Part shown: positions 1-5,609 of the stretch, one piece after another | How the letters are laid out: every line of letters begins with the position of its first letter | How positions within the stretch are numbered: the first letter of the stretch is position 1 | Assembly (NCBI GenBank): GCA_900545725.1 | Contig: URAI01000072.1 | Coordinates: 1-12,670 of the forward strand | DNA length: 12,670 bases | Source of the DNA: an uncultured Eubacterium sp. | Lineage (GTDB): Bacteria > Bacillota > Clostridia > Lachnospirales > Lachnospiraceae | Direction: 5' to 3' | Position numbers and translations under genes: made by a program | Notes under the pieces: generated by a model | Seen by the model: the letters and a program-made list of their open reading frames with translations, nothing else | Told to the model about the DNA's origin: nothing | The model's database searches: none

Positions 1-52
1 GAGCAGAGGACTGAAAATCCTCGTGTCACTGGTTCGATTCCGGTTCTAGGCA
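1..52 (+). tRNA. tRNA-Phe(GAA), 3' part, cut by window edge
   Basis: The window opens inside the D arm (GAGC, 1-4). The anticodon stem is GAGGA (6-10) with TCCTC (18-22) around the loop CTGAAAA (11-17), giving anticodon GAA at 13-15, hence phenylalanine. The variable loop is 23-27. The T arm is ACTGG/CCGGT (28-32 and 40-44) around TTCGATT. The 3' acceptor strand is TCTAGGC (45-51) with discriminator A52. The next bases are CTT, so the CCA end is not encoded and would be added by the CCA-adding enzyme. The 5' half is off the window; this is truncation by the window, not a pseudogene. Confidence 0.95.
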
Positions 53-57
53 CTTGT

Positions 58-94
58 CACTATAGATACGTTATGTATTTATAGTGTTTTTTTT
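58..94 (+). terminator. Rho-independent terminator after tRNA-Phe
   Basis: CACTATAGATAC (58-69) pairs with GTATTTATAGTG (75-86) across the 5-nt loop GTTAT, with one G-T pair. An unbroken run of eight T follows (87-94). It sits 6 nt after the end of the tRNA and ends that transcript. Confidence 0.85.
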
Positions 95-459
95 ATGTAA
101 TTTCTATATATTTTTCAATGATGAATAAATAATAGTTATCTAAGTTTTGCAACTTTTTCAGATTTTGTGCCAAATTGAGATATCATTGTTTTACATTCTT
201 TAATTCTTTAATTATGTTATTCTTTTATTGCAGTAAAAAAAATGATATTTATTTGTCAGATATTTTAAAAATGGTATTTTTCAGGAAGCTTTAAAAATAA
301 TAATTTTTTATTGAAATATTATTTTATTGTGTTATTATATAAAAGGTTATTGTATTGATAATGTTTTATATTGTGCATATTTCTATATTTGACGTTTATA
401 GTAATAATATATAAAATATTTGACAATATATACCTTAGAAAAGAAAAAAGAGGACAGAT
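95..459. other. AT-rich intergenic leader, no gene seen
   Basis: These 365 bases carry no convincing ORF or structured RNA. A weak AT-only hairpin lies at 267-281 (AAAAAT, loop GGT, ATTTTT). A weak promoter-like pair, TTGAAA (311-316) with TATTAT (333-338), spacer 16, lies upstream of the better promoter at 389-417. The stretch is best read as the regulatory leader of the L,D-transpeptidase gene. Confidence 0.6.
389..417 (+). promoter_or_regulatory. Sigma-A type promoter for the L,D-transpeptidase gene
   Basis: The -35 box TTGACG (389-394) is followed by a 17-nt spacer and the -10 box TAAAAT (412-417). Transcription would start near 424, leaving a 5' leader of about 35 nt before the ATG at 460. 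A TTGACA at 420-425 has no matching -10 box before the gene. Confidence 0.65.
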
Positions 460-1512
460 ATGAGCAAAGGAAATATTAATTATAAATATCTTCGCAGAAG
501 AAAAAACTGGTTTCAGAGAAACTGGAAACCATTACTTGCATGGATTATTTTAATAGGTGTTATTGTGGCGGCAGTATCATTTGCTGTGATTAAGATAAAT
601 AATGCCGTAGGATTTGGCAATCTATTTGGTAAAAAAGATAATTCATCCGATATAGTTCAGGAAACGCAGACACAAAATGAAGAGAAAGAAACAAAGGAAG
701 TTGTATGGGTTGAAGATAAAGAACCTGAAAGCAAAGAAGTTAATTATAAGGTTCCTGATGATGTTGAATTTCCATATTATATTATGGTAAACAGAGCCGC
801 TAACTGTGTTACTGTATATGGAATTGATGATGATGGAAAATATTCAATTCCGGTTAAGGCATTTGCTGCTTCTTGCGGACGAGAAGGTGAAGAGACAATT
901 ACAGGAGATGGATATACTACTACGGATAAGTATGTATGGAGACTTATGGTAGATGGAACGTATGGACATTATGCATTTAGAATTGATGGTGGTTATCTGT
1001 TTCATTCTGTACCATATCTTACAGCTTCAAACGACTCATTAGAGACAGAAGAATATAATAAGCTTGGTTCATTTGCATCACTTGGATGTGTAAGAATGTG
1101 TGTCAGAGATGTATATTGGTTATATGATAATTGTCCTGCCGGAACAAAGGTAGATATATATGATAATGCATCTAATCCTGGACCGCTTGGTAAGCCGGAT
1201 TCTATTAAGATTCCTGTTGACAGCAAATATGCTAACTGGGATCCTACAGATCCTGATGAGGATAATCCATGGAAGGATTATAGTGCCGAAATCAAAGGTG
1301 CTAAGGATATAACTACAAAGGTCGGTGAAAAGGTCGATTTACTTAAGGATGTAACTGCAACAGATACCTGTGGAAATGATATTTCAGATGATATAATTAC
1401 AGTTGGAAAGTATACATTTGATAAGGCTGGAGAATATGATATTAAATATGAAGTAACAGATGCAATTGGAAGTAAGGCTGTAGAAAAGATTGTATTAAAG
1501 GTTACGGAGTAA
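460..1512 (+). CDS. Membrane-anchored L,D-transpeptidase (YkuD) with C-terminal Ig-like domain
   Basis: The 350-aa protein starts with a basic tail and one membrane segment (about residues 23-45), with no signal-peptidase site evident. An acidic, Glu/Lys-rich linker (about 55-100) follows, then a YkuD catalytic domain (about 105-240). The catalytic signature is visible: His182 in FHSVPY and Cys210 in SLGCVRM, about 28 residues apart. Residues about 275-350 resemble a bacterial Ig-like module of the DUF5011/Cry22-like type (KVGEKVDLL, then KAGEYDIKYEVTD). Family enzymes form 3-3 peptidoglycan cross-links or attach proteins to the wall, acting outside the membrane. The ATG has a good ribosome site, AGAGGA, and its own promoter and terminator, so it is probably monocistronic. 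Activity is inferred from motifs; the Ig-like module probably holds the enzyme to the wall or a partner. Confidence 0.9.
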   Translation: MSKGNINYKYLRRRKNWFQRNWKPLLAWIILIGVIVAAVSFAVIKINNAVGFGNLFGKKDNSSDIVQETQTQNEEKETKEVVWVEDKEPESKEVNYKVPDDVEFPYYIMVNRAANCVTVYGIDDDGKYSIPVKAFAASCGREGEETITGDGYTTTDKYVWRLMVDGTYGHYAFRIDGGYLFHSVPYLTASNDSLETEEYNKLGSFASLGCVRMCVRDVYWLYDNCPAGTKVDIYDNASNPGPLGKPDSIKIPVDSKYANWDPTDPDEDNPWKDYSAEIKGAKDITTKVGEKVDLLKDVTATDTCGNDISDDIITVGKYTFDKAGEYDIKYEVTDAIGSKAVEKIVLKVTE

Positions 1513-1555
1513 CATGTCAATGTATAGATGATGACATTTAATAGAAAGTGATATT

Positions 1556-1659
1556 AAAGGTTACCGCAATAATATATGCTATATAGTATAGATATTTATT
1601 AAGCAATTAAGATAATAGATATGTATGTTATATATGATATTATTGGGTAACCTTTTTTT
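1556..1659 (+). terminator. Long inverted repeat with T-run, probable terminator
   Basis: AAAGGTTACC (1556-1565) pairs perfectly with GGTAACCTTT (1646-1655). The stem continues inward as C1567-G1645 and AATAATAT (1568-1575) with ATATTATT (1637-1644); only G1566 bulges. This gives about 19 bp around a loop of about 60 nt, and T1653-T1659 follow. A T-run on the + strand after the transpeptidase gene suggests a terminator. The very long loop is unusual, and a small repeat-derived (MITE-like) element is an alternative, although no target-site duplication is evident. Confidence 0.6.
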
Positions 1660-1708
1660 ATGGAGATGATGTAAAATTAATAGCTTATTTGGATTGTTTC
1701 GGACATTT

Positions 1709-1960
1709 TTTGTAACAAAACTGCAATGAATTGAGGAATCGCAAGGTGAATGTGTCGGATACGGAGCTGAGATAAGGACTGCTTTGTACAATCTGCATCT
1801 TATAAATTATGAGGAATCGCAAGGTGAATGTCAGATACGGGGTTGAGATAAGGACTGCTTTGTGCCGTCTGCATCTTATAATGCATGAGGAATCGCAAGG
1901 TGAATGTCAGATATGGAGCTGAGATAAGAATTATTTGTAACGCCTGCGGAATAAATGGTA
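1709..1960. repeat. Tandem array of about 77-bp repeats (3 copies plus a partial)
   Basis: Three units begin with TGAGGAATCGCAAGGTGAATG at 1732, 1810 and 1886, so the periods are 78 and 76 bp. Units share GAGATAAG and the block TTTGT...CTGC. The last third of unit 3 is diverged. A fragment resembling a unit end (TTTGTAAC...CTGCAATGAAT, about 1709-1730) precedes unit 1. Each copy can form a short hairpin (TCAG or TCGG with CTGA or TTGA) that keeps pairing through base changes. The unit length is not a constant multiple of 3 and no long ORF uses it, so this is non-coding. Function unknown. Confidence 0.85.
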
Positions 1961-1961
1961 G

Positions 1962-1980
1962 TATAATAATCACAATTGTG
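1962..1980 (+). promoter_or_regulatory. TATAAT box and adjoining 10-bp palindrome
   Basis: A perfect -10 hexamer TATAAT (1962-1967) is followed by the perfect palindrome CACAATTGTG (1971-1980), about where transcription would start. No acceptable -35 box lies at 16-18 nt; TTGTAA (1935-1940) is 21 nt away. The site may be a promoter that needs an activator, or the palindrome may be an operator for the decarboxylase gene. This is an inference from position. Confidence 0.35.
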
Positions 1981-2027
1981 CAAAAAAGAATTTACACACG
2001 GGAAAATGGTAATAAGGAGAGTGAATT

Positions 2028-3662
2028 GTGGATATCTTAGACAGACTTTATGAATATTGTGGAGAAGATTATGTTCCTATGCACATGCCGGGAGCAAAAA
2101 GGAATACTAAGCTTTTTGAAATGGGTAACCCATATGGACTTGATATAACAGAGATTACCGGATTTGATAATATGCATCATGCAGATGGGATTATAAAAGA
2201 AGCATTTGAAAGGGCGGCAGGTGTATTTGGTGCAGATGAAACGTTATTTCTTGTAAATGGCAGCAGTGCAGGAATATTATCTGCCATATGTGGGGCAACT
2301 AAGAAGCATGATACGGTGCTGGTGTCAAGAAATTGTCATGTGTCTGTATATAATGCAATGTATCTTAATGAATTAAATCCCATATATCTGTATCCTAAGC
2401 CATATTGTGATAAATTTACTAATGTTTTAGTTAAAGATGTACAACAATCTGATAAAGAATATTATGAACAGATTGCCAAATCCGGAAATATATATGGAAA
2501 TACCTATAATAATATATGCAGTTCGGGGATTTATGGAGCTGTTGCAGTTGAGGATATCAGAAGAGAGCTTGATAGTCACAGTGAAATAAGCGCAGTTATT
2601 ATTACATCACCGACATATGAGGGTGTGGTATCTGATATAAAGGAAATTGCTGATGTAGTACATAAGTATGGAAAAGTTTTAATTGTTGATGAAGCACATG
2701 GGGCACATTTTAACTTTCACAGGGAGTTTCCAGATAGTGCAGTAAAACTCGGTGCAGATGCTGTAATACAAAGCATACATAAGACACTTCCTTCATTTAC
2801 ACAGACAGCCCTTCTTCATCTTAATGGAGACAGAATTGACAAGGATAAGGTAAAATTCTATTGGAATATATACCAGTCAACGAGCCCATCTTATATACTT
2901 ATGGGAGGAATTGACAGGTGCATATCAATTATTGAAAAAAACGGACATGTATTGTTTGAAAATTATATAAAGCAGTTAAAGCAGTTAAGATGCAGGCTGT
3001 CACAGCTTAAAAATATATATCTTCTTCCTGTTAATGATATATCCAAGATTGTACTTGTTGTGGATGATGGAAAAAGGTTACAGGAGATATTATATAATAA
3101 TTACCATATTGAACTAGAGATGTCTTCTTTAAAATATATTATTGCAATGACAAGCATAGGTGATACAAAGGAATATTATGAGCGTTTTGCAAAGGCTTTG
3201 GAAGAAATTGATAAAAATTATCATATGTATTTTAAGGTTACTGACAACAGAAATGTTAATATGGCAGGTGGCTGGAATTGCATAGATAAACTGAAAGATA
3301 CAGGTATTGTAAATAATCAATATATTGTAAATAATAAATATATTGATAAAGACAATAATTGTATTGTAAATGAAAAGAAAGAGAGTCTTACACTTAATCG
3401 GGCAAGGGTCAGATTAAATATTTATGATACGATATCATCAGGGGGGAGAAAAAAGATAAATATAACAGATGCAGCAGGAAGTATTGCAGCAGGAATGGTA
3501 TGTTTTTATCCGCCCGGAATACCTATAGTCAATCCGGGAGAGGAATATACAAATGATATAGTAAATAATATAATCGCTGGTGTTAATATGGGACTTGAAG
3601 TTATGGGAGTTGAAAAAAGTACGGATAAGATATATGTTGATATATGCTCTGAGAGAATTTAA
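2028..3662 (+). CDS. Orn/Lys/Arg decarboxylase-like PLP enzyme (YaaO/SpeA type)
   Basis: The 544-aa product is a fold-type I PLP enzyme of the Orn/Lys/Arg decarboxylase major-domain family. The N-terminus (PMHMPGAKRN, then DNMHHADGII) is typical. DEAHGAH (Asp221, His224) binds the cofactor, and Lys252 in SIHKTLPSFTQ is the expected Schiff-base lysine. A C-terminal decarboxylase domain (FYPPGIPIVNPGEE) follows. Such enzymes decarboxylate a basic amino acid to a polyamine precursor in the cytoplasm; the substrate cannot be read from sequence. The start is GTG, with AAGGAGA (2014-2020) 7 nt upstream. The protein seems longer than the usual roughly 480 aa because of two Asn/Tyr-rich insertions, about residues 140-172 and 425-455. 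B. subtilis yaaO holds the same place upstream of tmk, which supports the family call. Confidence 0.85.
   Translation: MDILDRLYEYCGEDYVPMHMPGAKRNTKLFEMGNPYGLDITEITGFDNMHHADGIIKEAFERAAGVFGADETLFLVNGSSAGILSAICGATKKHDTVLVSRNCHVSVYNAMYLNELNPIYLYPKPYCDKFTNVLVKDVQQSDKEYYEQIAKSGNIYGNTYNNICSSGIYGAVAVEDIRRELDSHSEISAVIITSPTYEGVVSDIKEIADVVHKYGKVLIVDEAHGAHFNFHREFPDSAVKLGADAVIQSIHKTLPSFTQTALLHLNGDRIDKDKVKFYWNIYQSTSPSYILMGGIDRCISIIEKNGHVLFENYIKQLKQLRCRLSQLKNIYLLPVNDISKIVLVVDDGKRLQEILYNNYHIELEMSSLKYIIAMTSIGDTKEYYERFAKALEEIDKNYHMYFKVTDNRNVNMAGGWNCIDKLKDTGIVNNQYIVNNKYIDKDNNCIVNEKKESLTLNRARVRLNIYDTISSGGRKKINITDAAGSIAAGMVCFYPPGIPIVNPGEEYTNDIVNNIIAGVNMGLEVMGVEKSTDKIYVDICSERI
3303..3374 (+). repeat. 18-bp in-frame repeats inside the decarboxylase gene
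   Basis: TATTGTAAATAATCAATA (3305-3322) is followed by TATTGTAAATAATAAATA (3323-3340), a diverged unit from 3341, and TATTGTAAATGAA from 3362. They encode IVNNQY, IVNNKY, IDKDNN and, after one Cys, IVNEKK (residues 427-451). They sit in a predicted loop between the core and C-terminal domains. Confidence 0.8.
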
Positions 3663-3877
3663 TAGCTGTTGATATGAAAAGGCAGCACAGATAATCGGCG
3701 GTCTGCAATAAGATTTGCGGGTGAATCTTGAAAATAAGAAAAGTATGCTGCAACTATATGAATAATAATTACAGATATCAGGTAATCGTAAATTAGAAGT
3801 TTAAAGAAGTTAGAGTTTAGGCATTTTATAGAGTGTTGCTGACAACTTAATATATTTATTATGGAATGGAGAAATGT

Positions 3878-4465
3878 ATGTATGAAATAGTATTTATTAT
3901 GGGAAAAAGCTCGTCAGGAAAAGACAGCATATATAAAAAACTTAAGGAGGATGATAAGTTAGGCCTTACTAACGTTGTATTGTATACAACAAGACCCAGA
4001 AGGGATGGCGAAACAGATGGTGTGGAATATAATTTTGTGACGGATGAAAAGGAACAGGAGATGGAAAAGCTTAATAAGATTATTGAGCTTAGATGTTATA
4101 ATACTGCATATGGCGTCTGGAAATATTTTACGGCAGATGATGGACAGATAGATCTTAACAGTGGAAGCAGATACATAGTAATAGGAACACTTGAGGCTTA
4201 TGAACAATTTATAAGCTATTTTGGAAAGGAGCATATTCTTCCGATATATATAGAGGTAGATGATAGAATACGATTACAGCGTGCAATTGACAGGGAAAAT
4301 CAGCAGAAATCACCGAAATATATCGAATTATGCCGAAGATTTCTTGCCGATGATAAAGATTTTGGAGAGGATAAGTTAAGGCAGGCGGGTATTGTGAAAA
4401 GATTTAGTAATAATGGGAATATTGAGGACTGCATTAATATGATAAAAAAAGAAATTCTTAAATAA
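3878..4465 (+). CDS. Divergent guanylate-kinase-like P-loop kinase at the tmk position
   Basis: The 195-aa product has the guanylate kinase fold signature. It has a P-loop (GKSSSGKDS, near residues 9-17) and the GMP-binding region TTRPRRDGETDGVEYNFV, which keeps the TTRP, RxGE and GxxYxFV pattern. Later motifs differ: the usual YGTS reads YGVW, and the usual DxDxQGA strand reads IGTLEA, so the conserved aspartates are gone. A lid-like segment, RAIDREN, follows. GMP or another nucleotide may be the substrate. The gene sits where B. subtilis has tmk. The ATG at 3878 is chosen because GGAGA (3868-3872) lies 5 nt upstream; the in-frame ATG at 3866 has no ribosome site. The gene lies 215 nt after the decarboxylase, so it may not share its transcript. 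Confidence 0.75.
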   Translation: MYEIVFIMGKSSSGKDSIYKKLKEDDKLGLTNVVLYTTRPRRDGETDGVEYNFVTDEKEQEMEKLNKIIELRCYNTAYGVWKYFTADDGQIDLNSGSRYIVIGTLEAYEQFISYFGKEHILPIYIEVDDRIRLQRAIDRENQQKSPKYIELCRRFLADDKDFGEDKLRQAGIVKRFSNNGNIEDCINMIKKEILK

Positions 4466-4544
4466 TTATGTAAGAATATAAGATATATAATAAATTTATT
4501 AGAATTGAAAATGTTAAACTATAAATAGGCAAATACAGATAAAT

Positions 4545-4633
4545 GCACAAAAACAATCTTTGTTGTCCGTGACCTGATTACATTACGTCAAATCAATTGA
4601 AAAAATGTCTTTGTAACACGGACAAATTTGTGC
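4545..4633. repeat. Inverted-repeat element, potential stem-loop
   Basis: TTGTCCGTG (4563-4571) is the exact reverse complement of CACGGACAA (4617-4625). An outer pair, GCACAAA (4545-4551) with TTTGTGC (4627-4633), continues the stem after an 11-nt bulge on the 5' side. The 45-nt interior holds TGATT (4577-4581) and AATCA (4591-4595), which could pair. The GC-containing arms stand out from the AT-rich surroundings. It has no T-run after it, so a simple terminator is unlikely. Confidence 0.6.
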
Positions 4634-4659
4634 AATATTTTAAATGTGCTCATTTATGG

Positions 4660-4797
4660 ATGTTAAACTTAATATCTTATTCAAAATGTTAAACTTATTA
4701 TCATATTAAAATGTTAAACTTATTATCATATTAAAATGTTAAACTTAATATCATATTAAAATATTAAACTTAATATTATATTAAAATGTTAAACTCA
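4660..4797. repeat. Six tandem 25-bp AT-rich repeats
   Basis: Units starting ATGTTAAACT (ATATTAAACT in the fifth) begin at 4660, 4686, 4711, 4736, 4761 and 4786: one 26-bp step, then four of 25 bp. The last unit is partial. The unit tail is a near palindrome, TTAATATCATATTAA, perfect in the fourth unit and in variant form (centre T) in the fifth. A separate ATGTTAAACT lies at 4511. There are no unique spacers, so this is not CRISPR. It could be a protein-binding array or a neutral repeat-number locus. Confidence 0.9.
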
Positions 4798-4925
4798 TGG
4801 TATCATGTATTTATTTATGAGCGGATATATGATAATATAATTATATGATTAGATATGTACAAAATCTGGTTTAATACAAAGATGGCATAAAATACATATA
4901 TTAAGGAATTATGTGAAATCAGATA

Positions 4926-4953
4926 TTGCAGTTTATAAAATATTGCGTATATA
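4926..4953 (+). promoter_or_regulatory. Possible promoter for yaaR and following genes
   Basis: TTGCAG (4926-4931) and TATATA (4948-4953) with a 16-nt spacer lie 40 nt before the yaaR start. In such AT-rich DNA, matches of this quality arise by chance, so support is modest. Confidence 0.35.
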
Positions 4954-4993
4954 GAGGAATTAATATAACGGATTTATATAAAAGGGGTATAAC

Positions 4994-5434
4994 GTGGATA
5001 TTAAAGTTAATGATGTATCCGAAGTTCAAAGAACCGAGGCTAAGAGAAAAATTGAAAAATCCGATGGCAGCTTTAAATTTACGCTGATTAGTAATATAGA
5101 GGAACAGGATCTTCAGGAGAGGCTGTCAGGAATGATGGAAGAGATTACTGAACAGGGCAATAAGATATCGAAGCATATGGATATTAAGGATATGAGAAAG
5201 TATCGTGAACTTGTTAAGGGCTTTTTAAATGAAGTTGTAAACAGGTCACATAAGTTTTCAAGAGAGAATTTCCTTGATAAGAGAGGAAGACACAGAGTAT
5301 ATGGTATTATAAAGCTTGTGGATAAGAATCTTGATGAGCTTGCAAGTGAACTTGTTAAAGATGAAAAGGATCATCTTGCAATCGTTGGAAAGATTGATGA
5401 TATAAGAGGATTGTTGCTTGATATAACAACCTGA
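4994..5434 (+). CDS. yaaR: YaaR family protein (DUF327)
   Basis: The 146-aa protein is soluble, highly charged and mostly helical, with no membrane segment. Its second half (MRKYRELVKGFLNEVVNRS, then RGRHRVYGIIKLVDKNLDEL) matches the pattern of the YaaR/DUF327 family. The length and position directly upstream of holB are as in B. subtilis. The molecular role of the family is not known to me; the synteny only ties it to this replication and RNA-processing cluster. The GTG start is backed by AAAGGGG (4981-4987), 6 nt upstream. The B. subtilis neighbour yaaQ (cyclic-di-AMP receptor DarA) is absent here. Confidence 0.8.
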   Translation: MDIKVNDVSEVQRTEAKRKIEKSDGSFKFTLISNIEEQDLQERLSGMMEEITEQGNKISKHMDIKDMRKYRELVKGFLNEVVNRSHKFSRENFLDKRGRHRVYGIIKLVDKNLDELASELVKDEKDHLAIVGKIDDIRGLLLDITT

Positions 5435-5450
5435 TGGAAATGAGGATAGT

Positions 5451-5534
5451 GTGAATAATCAGATTGATATGCTGAATTTCCAAAGCTCACATGTGAGCCG
5501 GCTATTTGTTTCTGGGCAGAACAGATCGTCATGA
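5451..5534 (+). CDS. Possible tiny ORF (27 aa), doubtful
   Basis: A GTG at 5451 with GAGG 5 nt upstream (5442-5445) opens a 27-codon frame ending at TGA 5532-5534. It reads VNNQIDMLNF and ends GQNRSS, with no recognisable domain. The last A of its stop is the first base of a second short frame, a TGATG junction like that of coupled genes. The frame also spans the palindrome at 5485-5498. It is probably a chance frame; conservation across relatives would decide. Confidence 0.2.
   Translation: MNNQIDMLNFQSSHVSRLFVSGQNRSS
5485..5503. promoter_or_regulatory. Perfect 14-bp palindrome and adjoining 8-bp palindrome
   Basis: GCTCACATGTGAGC (5485-5498) is a perfect palindrome, overlapped by AGCCGGCT (5496-5503). 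It is unusually GC-rich for this window and lies between yaaR and holB. No T-run follows, so it is not a standard terminator. A regulator site or an RNA hairpin are the options. Confidence 0.45.
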
Positions 5535-5608
5535 TGGCAGAAGAAAAAACGCCTGTGCGAATTTATCTTCGCCTATTCGCAACAAAGTTATTCAGAAATG
5601 GAGAATAG
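5534..5608 (+). CDS. Possible tiny ORF (24 aa) ending at the holB start, doubtful
   Basis: An ATG at 5534, overlapping the stop of the preceding frame, opens 24 codons ending TAG at 5606-5608, one base before the holB ATG. The product would be MAEEKTPVRI followed by YLRLFATKLFRNGE, basic and partly hydrophobic. It has no clear ribosome site of its own. It may act as a coupling leader for holB or be chance. Confidence 0.2.
   Translation: MAEEKTPVRIYLRLFATKLFRNGE
5556..5581 (+). other. Hairpin with two alternative 3' arms before holB
   Basis: TGCGAAT (5556-5562) is complementary to ATTCGCA (5575-5581), and its inner part GCGAA (5557-5561) can instead pair with TTCGC (5568-5572). The two pairings exclude each other. 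The holB ribosome site begins about 19 nt downstream. Confidence 0.45.
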
Positions 5609-5609
5609 T

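Larger units (their letters stand above)
1513..2027. other. Gap between transpeptidase and decarboxylase genes
   Basis: These 515 bases hold no gene. In order they carry a small hairpin (ATGTCA 1514-1519 with TGACAT 1532-1537), a long inverted repeat ending in a T-run (1556-1659), a tandem repeat array (about 1709-1960), and a TATAAT box followed by a palindrome just before the decarboxylase start. The last three are listed separately. Confidence 0.7.
4466..4993. other. Repeat-rich gap between kinase-like gene and yaaR
   Basis: These 528 AT-rich bases have no coding signal. They contain a lone ATGTTAAACT motif (4511-4520), an 89-nt inverted-repeat element (4545-4633), a 25-bp tandem array (4660-4797) and a possible promoter (4926-4953). 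No clear terminator for the kinase-like gene is visible. Confidence 0.7.

Noticed and set aside
1..52. tRNA pseudogene
   Set aside because: All visible arms pair correctly; only the window edge removes the 5' half.
420..425. TTGACA as -35 box of the transpeptidase promoter
   Set aside because: No -10 box lies 15-19 nt downstream; it falls where transcription from the better promoter would begin.
1556..1655. Insertion sequence
   Set aside because: There is no transposase frame between the arms and no target-site duplication; a terminator fits better.
1709..1960. Coding repeat or CRISPR
   Set aside because: Periods of 78 and 76 bp do not keep a frame, the whole unit repeats with no variable spacer, and the antisense frame over it resembles no protein.
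4660..4797. CRISPR array
   Set aside because: The 25-bp units abut with no unique spacers, and no cas gene is present.
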